Origin: Halomonas sp. 54_146
Lineage (GTDB): Bacteria; Pseudomonadota; Gammaproteobacteria; Pseudomonadales; Halomonadaceae
NCBI RefSeq assembly: GCF_001507855.1
Contig: NZ_LGEN01000022.1
Location: 1-57,386 of the forward strand
Direction: 5' to 3'
DNA: 57,386 bases
Position numbers and translations under genes: made by a program. The notes beneath the pieces are model-generated. The model made no database searches. It saw nothing but the letters and a program-made list of their open reading frames with translations, and had not been told where the DNA came from. Of the stretch, positions 19,434-29,214 are shown piece after piece (position 1 is the stretch's first letter; each line of letters starts with the position of its first letter).

Positions 19434-21275
19434 ATGTGTGGCATTGTTGCCGCCGTTGCCCAGCGCAACGTCCAAGAAATACTGTTAGAAGGACTAAAAC
19501 GCCTGGAGTATCGCGGCTACGATTCTGCGGGTATGACGGTGTGTCACGATGGCGTATTAACCCGCCACCGTGCGCTTGGTAAAGTGGCCGCGCTTGCCGC
19601 GCAGTTGGAATCTGCCGCGCTACCGGGTTTTTCAGGCATTGCCCACACCCGTTGGGCCACCCACGGTAAACCTTCTGAGGCCAATGCACACCCGCATCAT
19701 AGCGGTGCCCAGGTTCGTGGTTCCCAGGTAGCCGTGGTGCATAACGGTATTATTGAGAACTACGAGCGTATAAAAGATAACCTGCAGCGTAAGGGCTGTG
19801 AATTTAGCTCCGAAACTGACACCGAAGTAATAGCCCACTTACTGTCTGAAAAGCTGGCGGAAGGGCTAACGCTCTTTGAAGCCACCCAGCAGATCGTTAA
19901 CGGCTTAGGCGGTGCCTATGCGCTGGGGGTGATGTGCGCTAAAGAACCGGGTGTGGTGGTCGGTGCCCGCCAAGGCAGCCCGCTGGTGATTGGGGTGGGC
20001 ATTGGTGAAGCGTTTCTAGCCTCTGACCCACTGGCACTGCTGCAGGTAACCGACCGCTTTATTTACCTTGAAGAAGGCGATTTGGTTGAGTTGCGCGATC
20101 AGGGCGCCATTCGCATTGTGGATCGTCACGGTAACGACGTTGAGCGTCCTATTCATATCTTTGAGCACGGCGATGGCGCTGCCAGTAAGGGCGAGTACCG
20201 CCACTTTATGCTCAAGGAAATTTTTGAACAGCCAGCGGTTATCGAAGCGGCATTGGAAGGGCGGCTTAGTGCCAAAAGCGTATTAGTGGAAAGCTTTGGC
20301 CCCGATGCGCAGGCGCTTTTTCAGCGTACCCGCCACGTGCATATTATCGCCTGCGGCACCAGCTATCACGCCGGGTTAGTGGCACGCTACTGGCTAGAGC
20401 GCTACGCCGGTGTACCGGTTCAGGTAGAAGTTGCCTCTGAATACCGCTACCGCCACCCCGTGGTGCCTGAAGGCACGCTGTTTGTCACGCTTTCTCAGTC
20501 GGGTGAAACCGCCGATACGCTGGCCGCGCTGCGCTTTGCTAAAACGCTCGGCTATATTGGCACGCTGGCCATTTGTAACGTGCCCGGAAGCTCGCTAGTG
20601 CGTGAATCCGACATCACGTTAATGACCCGTGCCGGCCCTGAAATTGGCGTTGCCTCCACCAAAGCCTTTACCACGCAGCTAGTGGCGTTAATGCTGTTAA
20701 CGCTTTCGGTGAGTAAAGCAAAAGGTCAGGCCGAATACCCGGATATCATCGCCGCACTGCGCACGCTGCCCGAGGTGTGTCGGCAGGTGCTGGCGCTAGA
20801 TAGCCAGATCGAAACGCTTTCCCAAGCGTTCGCTGAAAAAAATCACGCCCTCTTCTTGGGGCGCGGTGCTCACTACCCCATTGCCATGGAAGGGGCGCTT
20901 AAGCTTAAAGAGATCTCGTATATTCACGCAGAAGCGTACCCCGCAGGTGAACTTAAACATGGCCCGCTGGCGCTGGTGGATAGCGAAATGCCGGTAATCT
21001 CCGTTGCACCCAACGATGACCTGCTTGAAAAGCTTAAATCCAACCTTCAGGAAGTTCGCGCCCGCGGCGGCCAGCTGCTTGTTTTTGCTGATGAAAGCGT
21101 GGGTATTGATGCCCAGGACGATATTCGCGTACTAACGCTGCCCCACGTGCACGAAGCACTGGCACCGCTGCTTTACACGCTGCCGTTACAGCTACTGAGT
21201 TACCACGTGGCCGTGCTTAAAGGCACCGATGTTGACCAGCCGCGCAACTTGGCCAAGAGCGTCACGGTCGAGTGA
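19434..21275 (+). CDS. glmS: Glutamine-fructose-6-phosphate aminotransferase GlmS
   Basis: GlmS makes glucosamine-6-phosphate from fructose-6-phosphate and glutamine, the first step to UDP-GlcNAc. The catalytic N-terminal Cys2 is present ([12 protein letters not shown]). RGYDSAG and [11 protein letters not shown] mark the glutaminase domain. Two SIS domains follow ([42 protein letters not shown]). The C-terminus [13 protein letters not shown] is conserved and its coding sequence is the TnsD recognition site of Tn7-type elements. Length 613 (609 in E. coli). No riboswitch-like structure was recognised upstream. Confidence 0.98.
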   Translation: MCGIVAAVAQRNVQEILLEGLKRLEYRGYDSAGMTVCHDGVLTRHRALGKVAALAAQLESAALPGFSGIAHTRWATHGKPSEANAHPHHSGAQVRGSQVAVVHNGIIENYERIKDNLQRKGCEFSSETDTEVIAHLLSEKLAEGLTLFEATQQIVNGLGGAYALGVMCAKEPGVVVGARQGSPLVIGVGIGEAFLASDPLALLQVTDRFIYLEEGDLVELRDQGAIRIVDRHGNDVERPIHIFEHGDGAASKGEYRHFMLKEIFEQPAVIEAALEGRLSAKSVLVESFGPDAQALFQRTRHVHIIACGTSYHAGLVARYWLERYAGVPVQVEVASEYRYRHPVVPEGTLFVTLSQSGETADTLAALRFAKTLGYIGTLAICNVPGSSLVRESDITLMTRAGPEIGVASTKAFTTQLVALMLLTLSVSKAKGQAEYPDIIAALRTLPEVCRQVLALDSQIETLSQAFAEKNHALFLGRGAHYPIAMEGALKLKEISYIHAEAYPAGELKHGPLALVDSEMPVISVAPNDDLLEKLKSNLQEVRARGGQLLVFADESVGIDAQDDIRVLTLPHVHEALAPLLYTLPLQLLSYHVAVLKGTDVDQPRNLAKSVTVE

Positions 21276-21300
21276 TAAAGGCAGGCGTTTTTTAGCTACC
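21225..21300 (+). other. attTn7 site: 3' end of glmS and target flank
   Basis: The end of glmS (to 21275) plus 25 bp of flank precede the transposon end TGTGG at 21301. This spacing is what TnsD-directed insertion produces in Tn7. The five bases abutting the end are CTACC (21296-21300). The same 5 bp is not found beside the other end, where GCAGT occurs. Confidence 0.85.
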
Positions 21301-21370
21301 TGTGGGATTTAAATAAAGTAGGTTACTTTTAAATATAGTTGGTAACTTGCAAATAAAGCTGGTAACTTAG
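21301..21370 (+). repeat. Transposon right end with three abutting TnsB-type sites
   Basis: After the terminal TGTGGGATTT come three 20-bp units in direct tandem: 21311-21330, 21331-21350 and 21351-21370. Their shared form is AAATAAAGNTGGTAACTT. Overlapping or abutting TnsB sites are characteristic of the Tn7 right end. They also lie where the tnsA promoter must be, so TnsB may repress the operon. Confidence 0.88.
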
Positions 21371-21408
21371 CTCCGTATACTTTATGTGCAATGTCGGAGG
21401 TACGGAGC

Positions 21409-22227
21409 TTGACCAGCTTATCCCTTGACTCTCGTTCACTTAAATGGGTTAAACAAGGTCGCGGAAAGGGGTCAGGAAAAGACTACCAACCCTGGTTGAC
21501 CGTCAGAGACCTGCCTTCTGCTGGACGATCTCACCGCATCTGGGGATTCCAGACTCAACGAACCCACCATCTGTTGTCAGACCTAGAGCTGGCGGCGTTC
21601 TTTCTGTTTGATTGGAATCCATCTGTCACTGATATCCGGGAGCAATACCCTCTCCGATTAGAGGATACCATTGAGCTTGCAGCGCAAGCGCGTATCCGTC
21701 ATCCCGAAGTACGAGGACAAATTCAAGTCATGTCCACGGATTTTCTAGTGGACACTAATAAGCCTGAGCTTCCCAGAATGGCTATTCAGGTAAAAACCTC
21801 TTCAGATCTTTCTAATTCTAGAACCATCGAAAAACTGGAGCTTGAACGGCGTTATTGGGCGTTAAAGGAAGTTCCATGGTATTTGCTGACAGAAAAACAA
21901 ATTCCCAAGACCGTCACCAAAAATATTGCCTGGCTGTATCCAGCGCAATTGGTTCTGGATGGGATCGAAGATACTCTGAATATGGCTTCCCTTTACTTGG
22001 GCTTCTTTATTAATCATCCGACTTTACTGATTTCTCAAGTTTCGATGATGCTCGATCAAGCCTATTCACTCTCTCCAGGCGAGTCCCTGCAAAAGATACG
22101 TTCGCTGTTAGCCTTGAGGGTTTTCTTATTCGATATCAGAAAGCCTTGGTCAACGCTGGCTGTAGGGGAATTACAAGCATCTTCAGACATTGATTCATTG
22201 AGGAATTATTATGTTGCGAATCAATGA
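21409..22227 (+). CDS. tnsA: TnsA, endonuclease subunit of the Tn7-type transposase
   Basis: TnsA cuts the 5' strands at the transposon ends so that, with TnsB, the element is excised completely. The restriction-endonuclease-like active site is recognisable. Counted from ATG 21391, E66 (SDLELA), D117 (STDFLVD), Q133 and K135 (AIQVK) keep exactly the spacing of E63, D114, Q130 and K132 in Tn7 TnsA. I place the start at TTG 21409, eight bases after GGAGG (21396-21400), giving 272 residues (273 in Tn7). ATG 21391 would add six. The 3' end overlaps tnsB by 17 bp. Confidence 0.92.
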   Translation: MTSLSLDSRSLKWVKQGRGKGSGKDYQPWLTVRDLPSAGRSHRIWGFQTQRTHHLLSDLELAAFFLFDWNPSVTDIREQYPLRLEDTIELAAQARIRHPEVRGQIQVMSTDFLVDTNKPELPRMAIQVKTSSDLSNSRTIEKLELERRYWALKEVPWYLLTEKQIPKTVTKNIAWLYPAQLVLDGIEDTLNMASLYLGFFINHPTLLISQVSMMLDQAYSLSPGESLQKIRSLLALRVFLFDIRKPWSTLAVGELQASSDIDSLRNYYVANQ

Positions 22228-24286
22228 TGTTGTGGCATTCGAAGAGGCTCGGTATCGAATTCTTGATGTCTCAGACATTCGATATACATGGATTAATGTT
22301 GATTCCGACAAAGCTTTCCCTGAACGGGTTTCCCTGGCAGAAGTGGAAGACTTCATTCTTTCTGAGACGTTAAAAAAAATTGATGACCCCTATTCCCATC
22401 TTGCCGCTCAGCTCCCGGAACACGGCTCAGTAGCACAGCAAATTCGGGACAAGCGTATGGCCGTTATTGAGCCTTTAATACACCAACCGGATATCTATTA
22501 TCGCAGTGGTCGAGGCGCACTGGTTCAGCAGGTTGTGAATGAATCTGGAACAGCTAAAAAAACACTATATGCTTATCTTCGCCAATATTGGCAGCGAGGT
22601 TGCATACCGAACGCGCTTTTGCCGGACTACGATAAATCAGGCGGGCGAGGAAAAAAACGCACAGCTTCAGGAAAAAAATTAGGGCGTCCGAGAAGTATAG
22701 CACCGGGTACCGGCGCCATTGTAGATACTGGCGTTGAACGCATGTTTCGCATTGTGCTTGATCGCCACTATCTGACGGAGAAGAATCATTCTCTACCCTA
22801 TGCTCATCGACGCTTCGAGGACATGTTTGAAACGGCTCATCCCGATGTACCGAAAGAGAACTTCCCGACAGTTGCTCAACTACGTTATTTCTACGAGCGG
22901 GAATATGTCCGGCCTGAACGTATCCGGCTGAGAGCCAATAAAATTGAATATCAAAAGGACATCAGACCGTTACAAGGAACAGCCACAACTGGGGTTCACG
23001 GTCCTGGTGCACGGTACGAGATCGACGCGACTATTGCCGATATCTATCTGCTTTCCGCTGACAGACAAAAGATTATTGGCCGACCAACTTTGTACGTGGT
23101 TGTCGATGTCTATAGCAGATTGATTGCTGGTTTCTATGTGGGATTTGAAAACCCCTCCTATGTGACGGCTATGTTGGCACTGGTCAACGCCATGATCGAT
23201 AAATCTCAGATATGTCAGTCTTTCGGTTATGACATCGAGCCAGAGGATTGGCCGTCGATTGGACTGCCGGACGCCATTTTGGCTGATCGCGGTGAGTTGC
23301 TGGGCCATCAAATTGAATATCTGGAGCAGGCCTTTGGTGTTCGGATTGAAAATACACCACCTTATCGTGGGGATGCGAAGGGTATCGTTGAGCGGCATTT
23401 TCGCACTATTCAAGCAGACTTCAAGCCGTTTGCACCAGGAGTGGTTGCTGGAACCACCATCAAAAAGCGCGGCGGGAAAGATTATCGGTTGGATGCAACA
23501 CTTACATTGGACGAATTCACTAAAATAATTATCGGCTCTATCCTGCATCGCAACCAGAGTTCGGTATTGGTCAAGTATGACCGCGATCCGGATATGCCGG
23601 ATACACTCGCACCTGTACCAATTAATATCTGGCAATGGGGTATTCAAAATCGTAGCGGACGGCTACGTAACACATCGGAGTCGGCGCTGAAGCTGGCATT
23701 GTTGCCTCGTCAAAAAGTAACGCTTTCCGATTACGGTATTCAATGCTTCGGTGCCTTTTATACCTGTAGGGAGCTGCTGGCGTCTGGCTGGCTCCATAGA
23801 ACCGGGCAACAGCGACCTGGCCCCTTTATGGCGGCGTATGACCCCGCGGTAACCGACATCATTTATGTCTTCCCAGATGCAACAAAATCAGATTATTGGG
23901 AGTGCTCGCTAACAGACCGCTCAAGGGAATTTAGGGGCCGGTCGATGTGGGAGTTATGGGACAGCCAGCAGCAACAACGAAAATCAACAGCAGCAGCTAA
24001 ATTGAAAGAGAGGGAAAGCAAAAGATCGCTGGAAAATGTGATTCAGGAAACCATCCAAAACGCGGAAAAGCTACGTCCTTCCTACTTTGGTGAATCAAAA
24101 ACAGAAACTTTGGTTGGCATCAATCAAAACCGACGGGAAGCCCGTGAGCAGGAACGCCAGAAACGTCGAGCGGATAACAAGGCTACTGAGCCGAAACCCA
24201 AAGCAGATGTCAGGTATTTGACTGATCAGCCCGAAGATGGGGCTTTCCCAGATTTTCTGGATGACCTGTTTGGAGATGATGAATGA
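22211..24286 (+). CDS. tnsB: TnsB, DDE transposase of the Tn7-type element
   Basis: TnsB binds the end repeats and performs 3'-strand cleavage and joining. The DDE triad is D272 (YEIDATIADIYL), D359 (PDAILADRGELL) and E394 (GDAKGIVERHFR), nearly the same positions as D273, D361 and E396 of Tn7 TnsB. Helix-turn-helix DNA-binding segments precede it (QQVVNESGTAKKTLYAYLRQ near 106-125). The charged C-terminal tail ends DFLDDLFGDDE, as expected for the region that contacts TnsC. Length 691 (702 in Tn7). ATGA overlap with tnsC. Confidence 0.95.
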   Translation: MLRINDVVAFEEARYRILDVSDIRYTWINVDSDKAFPERVSLAEVEDFILSETLKKIDDPYSHLAAQLPEHGSVAQQIRDKRMAVIEPLIHQPDIYYRSGRGALVQQVVNESGTAKKTLYAYLRQYWQRGCIPNALLPDYDKSGGRGKKRTASGKKLGRPRSIAPGTGAIVDTGVERMFRIVLDRHYLTEKNHSLPYAHRRFEDMFETAHPDVPKENFPTVAQLRYFYEREYVRPERIRLRANKIEYQKDIRPLQGTATTGVHGPGARYEIDATIADIYLLSADRQKIIGRPTLYVVVDVYSRLIAGFYVGFENPSYVTAMLALVNAMIDKSQICQSFGYDIEPEDWPSIGLPDAILADRGELLGHQIEYLEQAFGVRIENTPPYRGDAKGIVERHFRTIQADFKPFAPGVVAGTTIKKRGGKDYRLDATLTLDEFTKIIIGSILHRNQSSVLVKYDRDPDMPDTLAPVPINIWQWGIQNRSGRLRNTSESALKLALLPRQKVTLSDYGIQCFGAFYTCRELLASGWLHRTGQQRPGPFMAAYDPAVTDIIYVFPDATKSDYWECSLTDRSREFRGRSMWELWDSQQQQRKSTAAAKLKERESKRSLENVIQETIQNAEKLRPSYFGESKTETLVGINQNRREAREQERQKRRADNKATEPKPKADVRYLTDQPEDGAFPDFLDDLFGDDE

Positions 24287-25938
24287 CGCTACCCAAAGGC
24301 ATGGTGCAGGCAATTTATAATGATACCGGGATAAGTCAGTACCAAGGAAACCCGCTCATTGAAGCTTTGCCGCCGATTCTGGACCGGCGTCAGCTAAAGG
24401 ACGGGTTATCGGGTCAAATTACGTTTCGCCCAACCGACGTTTATCTTGATGGCCAGACCCGTATTCATGTCATATCTCAATTACTTGATAATTTTTTCCA
24501 GCCGCTATCCCGTCACATTGAACTGGAGTCAAAATTATCAGTCATGCTTCGACAAGGGTATGTTGGCAGAAATCTGGCGACAGGCGAACTGAATGCCCAC
24601 ATCCAGAATGGTTATGAGCGTGTCATGCAGGGGGATTTGGCTGTTTTCCGGTTCGAGCATGTGGAATCCACCGCTAAGAGTCTGGCTTTCATCGGTTGTT
24701 CTGGTTCAGGCAAGACAAGCTCATTGAACCGTATTCTGGCAACCTATCCCCAGTTGATATATCACGAAGCCTACAACTTCACACAGATCGTTTTCCTTAA
24801 AATTGACTGCCCGCATGACGGTTCGTTGAAAAGCCTGTGTCATAACTTCTTTCGGGAAATTGACGCGGTACTCGCCACGAATTACGTACGTCGCTACGTG
24901 GAAAAACGACATAGCGTAGAAACCTTGATTGCGGTAATGGCACACATTGCCAACACCCACGCAATTGGACTGTTAGTGATTGATGAAATCCAGCATCTGA
25001 GTGTTAAGAATTCAGGTGGTGCCGAGCGCATGCTCAATTTCTTTGTCACACTGGTTAATGAAATTTCGGTCCCGGTTGTCATGGTGGGGACACCAAAGGC
25101 CAGATCTGTCTTTGAACTGGATCTGCGGTCCGCTCGTCGTGGTGCAGGTTTTGGTTCAATACTATGGGAGCCTTTAAGCAAACCATCAGGCGAGCAGGAG
25201 GTATCCCGTACCGAGTGGGGAGCCTTCACTGGCCGTTTGTGGAAGTATCAATGGCTGACTAAAGCATCCCCTGAAGTGACCGATGAGATTAGATATACTT
25301 GGTACGAGCTTTCACAAGGCATTATGGATGTCGTCATCAAGTTGTTTGTTTTGTCACAGATCCGGGCTGTTGTCACCGGCATTGAGCGCATTACCCCCGC
25401 CTTGATGCGAAAGGTCTACCAGGATGAGCTAAAACCTATCCACCCCATGATTGATGCGTTACGGTCGGGTGATGTGACAAAAATTGCGCGTTACTCAGAT
25501 CTGACTATCCCCGACGTGGATAGAAAAATACTGGAACTGAGCCACCTGCTGCGTTCCAACCAGGAAAGCATTGATACCGTAGTCAAGTATGGGGGTAATG
25601 AACAAGCTGTTCGTTTGCATAATATGCTGGTTGATATGGGGTATGCCTCTGAGCTGCTTGAACCTCTGATCAACAGAGCTTTTGAGGATCATCCAGGCCT
25701 TGTGATGAAGGATCTTATGCCGCTGATCCTCTCTTGGTATCAGAGTGCAGAGATAGAAAAGCCAGCGTCATCCACCCCCAAACTTAAGGCGATGAAGAAA
25801 GCTGACTGGCATACCCTGGATTCAGAAGACTTGCGCTTTCTATTCTCTCAGTCCGCCAATGAGGAAATCTTCCAGGAATCACTTGGCTGCAACGGCTTGC
25901 TTTTTGATGCCCAAGACTGGGTTAATTCCTTTGGGTGA
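24283..25938 (+). CDS. tnsC: TnsC, AAA+ ATPase regulator of transposition
   Basis: TnsC connects the target selectors TnsD or TnsE with the TnsAB transposase and mediates target immunity. Walker A is GCSGSGKT at 138-145 and Walker B is LLVIDE at 230-235 in IGLLVIDEIQHLS; sensor-type segments follow (VVMVGTPKARSVF). Length 551 (555 in Tn7). It overlaps tnsB and tnsD by 4 bp on each side, so the operon is translationally coupled. Confidence 0.95.
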   Translation: MTLPKGMVQAIYNDTGISQYQGNPLIEALPPILDRRQLKDGLSGQITFRPTDVYLDGQTRIHVISQLLDNFFQPLSRHIELESKLSVMLRQGYVGRNLATGELNAHIQNGYERVMQGDLAVFRFEHVESTAKSLAFIGCSGSGKTSSLNRILATYPQLIYHEAYNFTQIVFLKIDCPHDGSLKSLCHNFFREIDAVLATNYVRRYVEKRHSVETLIAVMAHIANTHAIGLLVIDEIQHLSVKNSGGAERMLNFFVTLVNEISVPVVMVGTPKARSVFELDLRSARRGAGFGSILWEPLSKPSGEQEVSRTEWGAFTGRLWKYQWLTKASPEVTDEIRYTWYELSQGIMDVVIKLFVLSQIRAVVTGIERITPALMRKVYQDELKPIHPMIDALRSGDVTKIARYSDLTIPDVDRKILELSHLLRSNQESIDTVVKYGGNEQAVRLHNMLVDMGYASELLEPLINRAFEDHPGLVMKDLMPLILSWYQSAEIEKPASSTPKLKAMKKADWHTLDSEDLRFLFSQSANEEIFQESLGCNGLLFDAQDWVNSFG

Positions 25939-27485
25939 TGGCCGTGTTGAATTTTCCTATACCTTACACAGAGGAGTTGATGTATAGCGCCGTGGCAAGA
26001 GCGGGTGTCCGGCAAGGGCTGACCAGCCCAAAGCAACTGTTGGATGAGGTCTTCGAATCTCGCAGTATTATCGCAACGATAGACTTACCTAACCATATTG
26101 CAACGCTCTCTCGCTGGCTTCCAGAGGAGTTCACACCCGAAAAATTGATCTACAGCCATACTTTATTTCCGCTTTACGCACCTTTTGTTCCAGAGGCTCG
26201 ACGGCTTCAGTGCATGAATTGGTTGTACCAGGGTTCTCAGGGTGCCGCTCATCTGGCATTAGGAGTTTCCGCCTCTCGCATTAAATCCCCGCGTTTTGTC
26301 AGGTACTGCCCCGGTTGCATAGCCGCTCAACGTGAACAATTTTGTGAGTATTTTTGGCGACGAGAATGGCAGGTTGCCGGGGTGGAATCGTGCCCCGAAC
26401 ACGGTGTGTTGATGGATACGCGGATTGCTCGCCCCCTGATTGAACGTCATCGCTTTATCGCTGCTGCACCTGAACACTGTCATGAGACTAAACAGCAAAA
26501 GGGAATGGGAGTATCTGATTGGATAACCACTCAGGTGCGACGGTTGTTAGTTCGGCCGGCGCAAGCGTCCCCCAGTTTTGAGCAATGGACAGGGTATTAT
26601 CGCAGCCTTGCTTATCGACTGGGTTTTTATCGGGGAAAAGCCCAAGTTGACCACTCGGTGATAAAAAATAAGGTATTAAAGGTGTGGCCTGCCGCTTGGT
26701 TAATCCGAAACCGTCTGATGCCTCCCAGTTCCGATATTGATGACTCAGACTGGCTGAAAGCAATCTTCCGCAAGCATCGAAAAAGTTTCAATTATCTTCA
26801 GCATATTGTTGTTCATCAGGCATTGCTGGATAACCAATGGCAGATAGACGATGTGCTTGATGAAGTTAGCCGGAAACCAACACGTAAAACGCCACAACAA
26901 GTTAAGGTTGTGATGCAACAGTCGAGCAGTCAAACGCCAGATCAGGAAGCTTGGCTCGAATTGTTGTCATCTTGTCAACCCCTTCAAGCCAGAAAAAAAT
27001 CACCAGACTTGTATGCCAGGCTCTATCGGAATCATCGCGACTGGCTGTTGGACGTTAACCATCGTTATGCACAAGACAAGGCAAACCATAACGTACCACG
27101 TATTGATTGGGACAAACGGGATCGGGAATATCTGCAAGCACTTCGACAACTGGTTACGTTTTTGAATGCAAATAAACAAGGGCCCAGGCGCTCAAGAACC
27201 TACTACCTTAAGTTGCTTGGCAATCTCTCAACCCTTGAGAAAAACCTCCATCAAATGCCATGTACATCGGCATTTTTGGTGGCTAATTCGGAAAGCGTTC
27301 CCCAGTACCAGATCCGACGCTTGCAAAATGCCTATGACGATTTACGGGTTCTCTTTGACTCGCCGCCAAGGTGGCGATTGTTGCGAAACGCCGGATTGAG
27401 TGAAGAACGAATGATGGAGCCTGCCAGGCAGTATTTGGAAAATTTAGTGGATACGGAACATGAAGTTCAAAGGTGTAGAAAATAA
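25935..27485 (+). CDS. tnsD: TnsD (TniQ family), glmS-directed target selector
   Basis: TnsD binds the 3' end of glmS and directs insertion to attTn7. The TniQ zinc site is C125 and C128 (YCPGCIA) with C153 and H156 (SCPEHG), one residue offset from the CCCH motif of Tn7 TnsD. N-terminal FPIPYTEELMYSAVARA is typical. Length 516 (508 in Tn7), with the long C-terminal DNA-binding part. The position of this very element downstream of glmS agrees with its role. It overlaps tnsE by 26 bp. Confidence 0.94.
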   Translation: MMAVLNFPIPYTEELMYSAVARAGVRQGLTSPKQLLDEVFESRSIIATIDLPNHIATLSRWLPEEFTPEKLIYSHTLFPLYAPFVPEARRLQCMNWLYQGSQGAAHLALGVSASRIKSPRFVRYCPGCIAAQREQFCEYFWRREWQVAGVESCPEHGVLMDTRIARPLIERHRFIAAAPEHCHETKQQKGMGVSDWITTQVRRLLVRPAQASPSFEQWTGYYRSLAYRLGFYRGKAQVDHSVIKNKVLKVWPAAWLIRNRLMPPSSDIDDSDWLKAIFRKHRKSFNYLQHIVVHQALLDNQWQIDDVLDEVSRKPTRKTPQQVKVVMQQSSSQTPDQEAWLELLSSCQPLQARKKSPDLYARLYRNHRDWLLDVNHRYAQDKANHNVPRIDWDKRDREYLQALRQLVTFLNANKQGPRRSRTYYLKLLGNLSTLEKNLHQMPCTSAFLVANSESVPQYQIRRLQNAYDDLRVLFDSPPRWRLLRNAGLSEERMMEPARQYLENLVDTEHEVQRCRK

Positions 27486-29055
27486 CAGTGTTATCCGGGA
27501 GATTGGCTCTTTATTTCGCCGCCATGATGGCCCTGATTGGCACATTAATGTCAAACTGGCACCAGGCCAAAAGAAACAATATTTTGGTGTCTCTCAAATT
27601 CCGGTCTTAGCAAGACGCAGGGTGGTCAATGCAAGCGAACAACCACGCCCTGCCGGATTCCAGTCCCGTATTGTGATAGAAAATACTCGTCATTGGCGTA
27701 CTGAACCTATCGAAGCCTGTCCAATTCCGGTGGTAAATCGGCAGGATGATGGACAGCAATGGTGCTTTAATTTTGAATTTGGTGGAACGCAGTATTATCT
27801 TCCTCAGCTCGAATTAGCGCGAGTGCTGTTCTTCCACCACGCCTATATAACGCGTTTAGCTTTGATCCCCAACGGACTCTCTCAGGAGTTTGATGTCCAG
27901 CGCTTAGATAAGTTGAGCAAGGCGCTCGTCAATATTCTGCCAACCTGCACTCTGCCGCTGTACGTCAGAGGTGACTATGCATTAAGACGGTTGTTAGCCT
28001 GGATATTGCTGGATGAGGAAGCTAAGCTGTCTTTTGAAAGTGTTGCCCGCTACCAACTTCAAAACGGTTATGACACAGACAAGTACCGTCTGTGGCGTTT
28101 TCAATTTGAACCACCACCGCTCGCAGGTGTTGAGCTGACACTTCGTGGTCATTACGATCAGGAACGAAAAGCGTTTTTTGTGTATGAGATTTATGGTGTT
28201 TCTAATCTAACCTGTGATTGTCCCGCCTATGTCGATTTTGTCGATCCCCGATTCGCTGAGAGGCGAGCAGGCCAGGGGTATGCTGTTCGACCGGGCCCGC
28301 AATCCGGCCCAGAATTGGAAATTGATGACGAACAAGAGCCAGATACTGATCAAACAGAAATCCGGATTGAAACGCCAGCCGTCGCATTTGAGTTTGCTAA
28401 TCCTATTCGGACAACTCGCATAGGTAAGAGAAAAGGACAGACTGTCTGTTTGGGCCAGGAGGGCGACTCGTCAGACTCTCCAGAAAATACTGGCTTTGAA
28501 GTAAGTACGGATGAGGCCAGTACTCACGGTACATTACCTTCAGCAGATTATGATGGCATGGAAGACAAGAGCGACGACGCACATCTCTATGCGGATAAAT
28601 TTGAAGCTTTTAACGCTATGGTGCTGCAATTGGTTGGCATGTCGGGTTACCGCCACATCCACAGGGAAATCCGAAAGCTTCCCACTATTGATGGTTACTC
28701 CAAACACTTGCTTGCAGATGGTAACCCACGTTGTCTGGCTTTTCATCGAATTGAAAAGGATGGTCAAGAGTACGCATTGATAGAAGTGGATACTTCCGAT
28801 AATAAGAACAGACTATCGACACTCCTGTTGAAGCCGCATGTCCAATTTGATTGGGAACGCACTCTTCGAGAGTTGGAAATCAGGTTATTAAAAAAATCAC
28901 TGGCATGGCCTACAACACTAATCAAAAAGCTCTTTAGTGATAGATATAAGCGTGTGCCTCATCCAAAATCATCATCTGAAAATAAAGGATTCCTTGAAAA
29001 TGAGTCAATTAAACATTGGGCTGAGCGAGTTTATAAGGAGATTAGATTATCGTAA
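27460..29055 (+). CDS. tnsE: TnsE, target selector for replicating/conjugating DNA
   Basis: In Tn7, TnsE binds the sliding clamp and 3'-recessed DNA and directs transposition to conjugal plasmids and lagging-strand DNA. This 531-residue protein (538 in Tn7) aligns by eye along its length: YYLPQLELARVLFFHHAY, LSQEFDVQ, FQFEPPPLAGVELTLRG, an acidic linker at about 290-370, then LLADGNPRCLAFHRIEKDGQ, ALIEVDTSDNKNRLSTLLL and a C-terminal HWAERVYKE. It is the last tns gene and meets the minus-strand cargo convergently. Confidence 0.9.
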   Translation: MKFKGVENNSVIREIGSLFRRHDGPDWHINVKLAPGQKKQYFGVSQIPVLARRRVVNASEQPRPAGFQSRIVIENTRHWRTEPIEACPIPVVNRQDDGQQWCFNFEFGGTQYYLPQLELARVLFFHHAYITRLALIPNGLSQEFDVQRLDKLSKALVNILPTCTLPLYVRGDYALRRLLAWILLDEEAKLSFESVARYQLQNGYDTDKYRLWRFQFEPPPLAGVELTLRGHYDQERKAFFVYEIYGVSNLTCDCPAYVDFVDPRFAERRAGQGYAVRPGPQSGPELEIDDEQEPDTDQTEIRIETPAVAFEFANPIRTTRIGKRKGQTVCLGQEGDSSDSPENTGFEVSTDEASTHGTLPSADYDGMEDKSDDAHLYADKFEAFNAMVLQLVGMSGYRHIHREIRKLPTIDGYSKHLLADGNPRCLAFHRIEKDGQEYALIEVDTSDNKNRLSTLLLKPHVQFDWERTLRELEIRLLKKSLAWPTTLIKKLFSDRYKRVPHPKSSSENKGFLENESIKHWAERVYKEIRLS

Positions 29056-29214
29056 CATAACTGTTTTAACAATATAGCAATCGAGAAGCTTATTATCCTG
29101 GACTATGATAGCTACTCAAGGCAAAGCTCTTTACTTGAGCTGAGCGAAATCCCATCCGTTGTTCTGTTTGGCTTGGCATTTAATTGAATAAAAAGGAAAT
29201 TTTTAAAACACATT

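Noticed and set aside
22970..23647. 225-codon minus-strand frame inside tnsB
   Set aside because: It overlaps the catalytic DDE region of tnsB. The antisense product has no recognisable motif.
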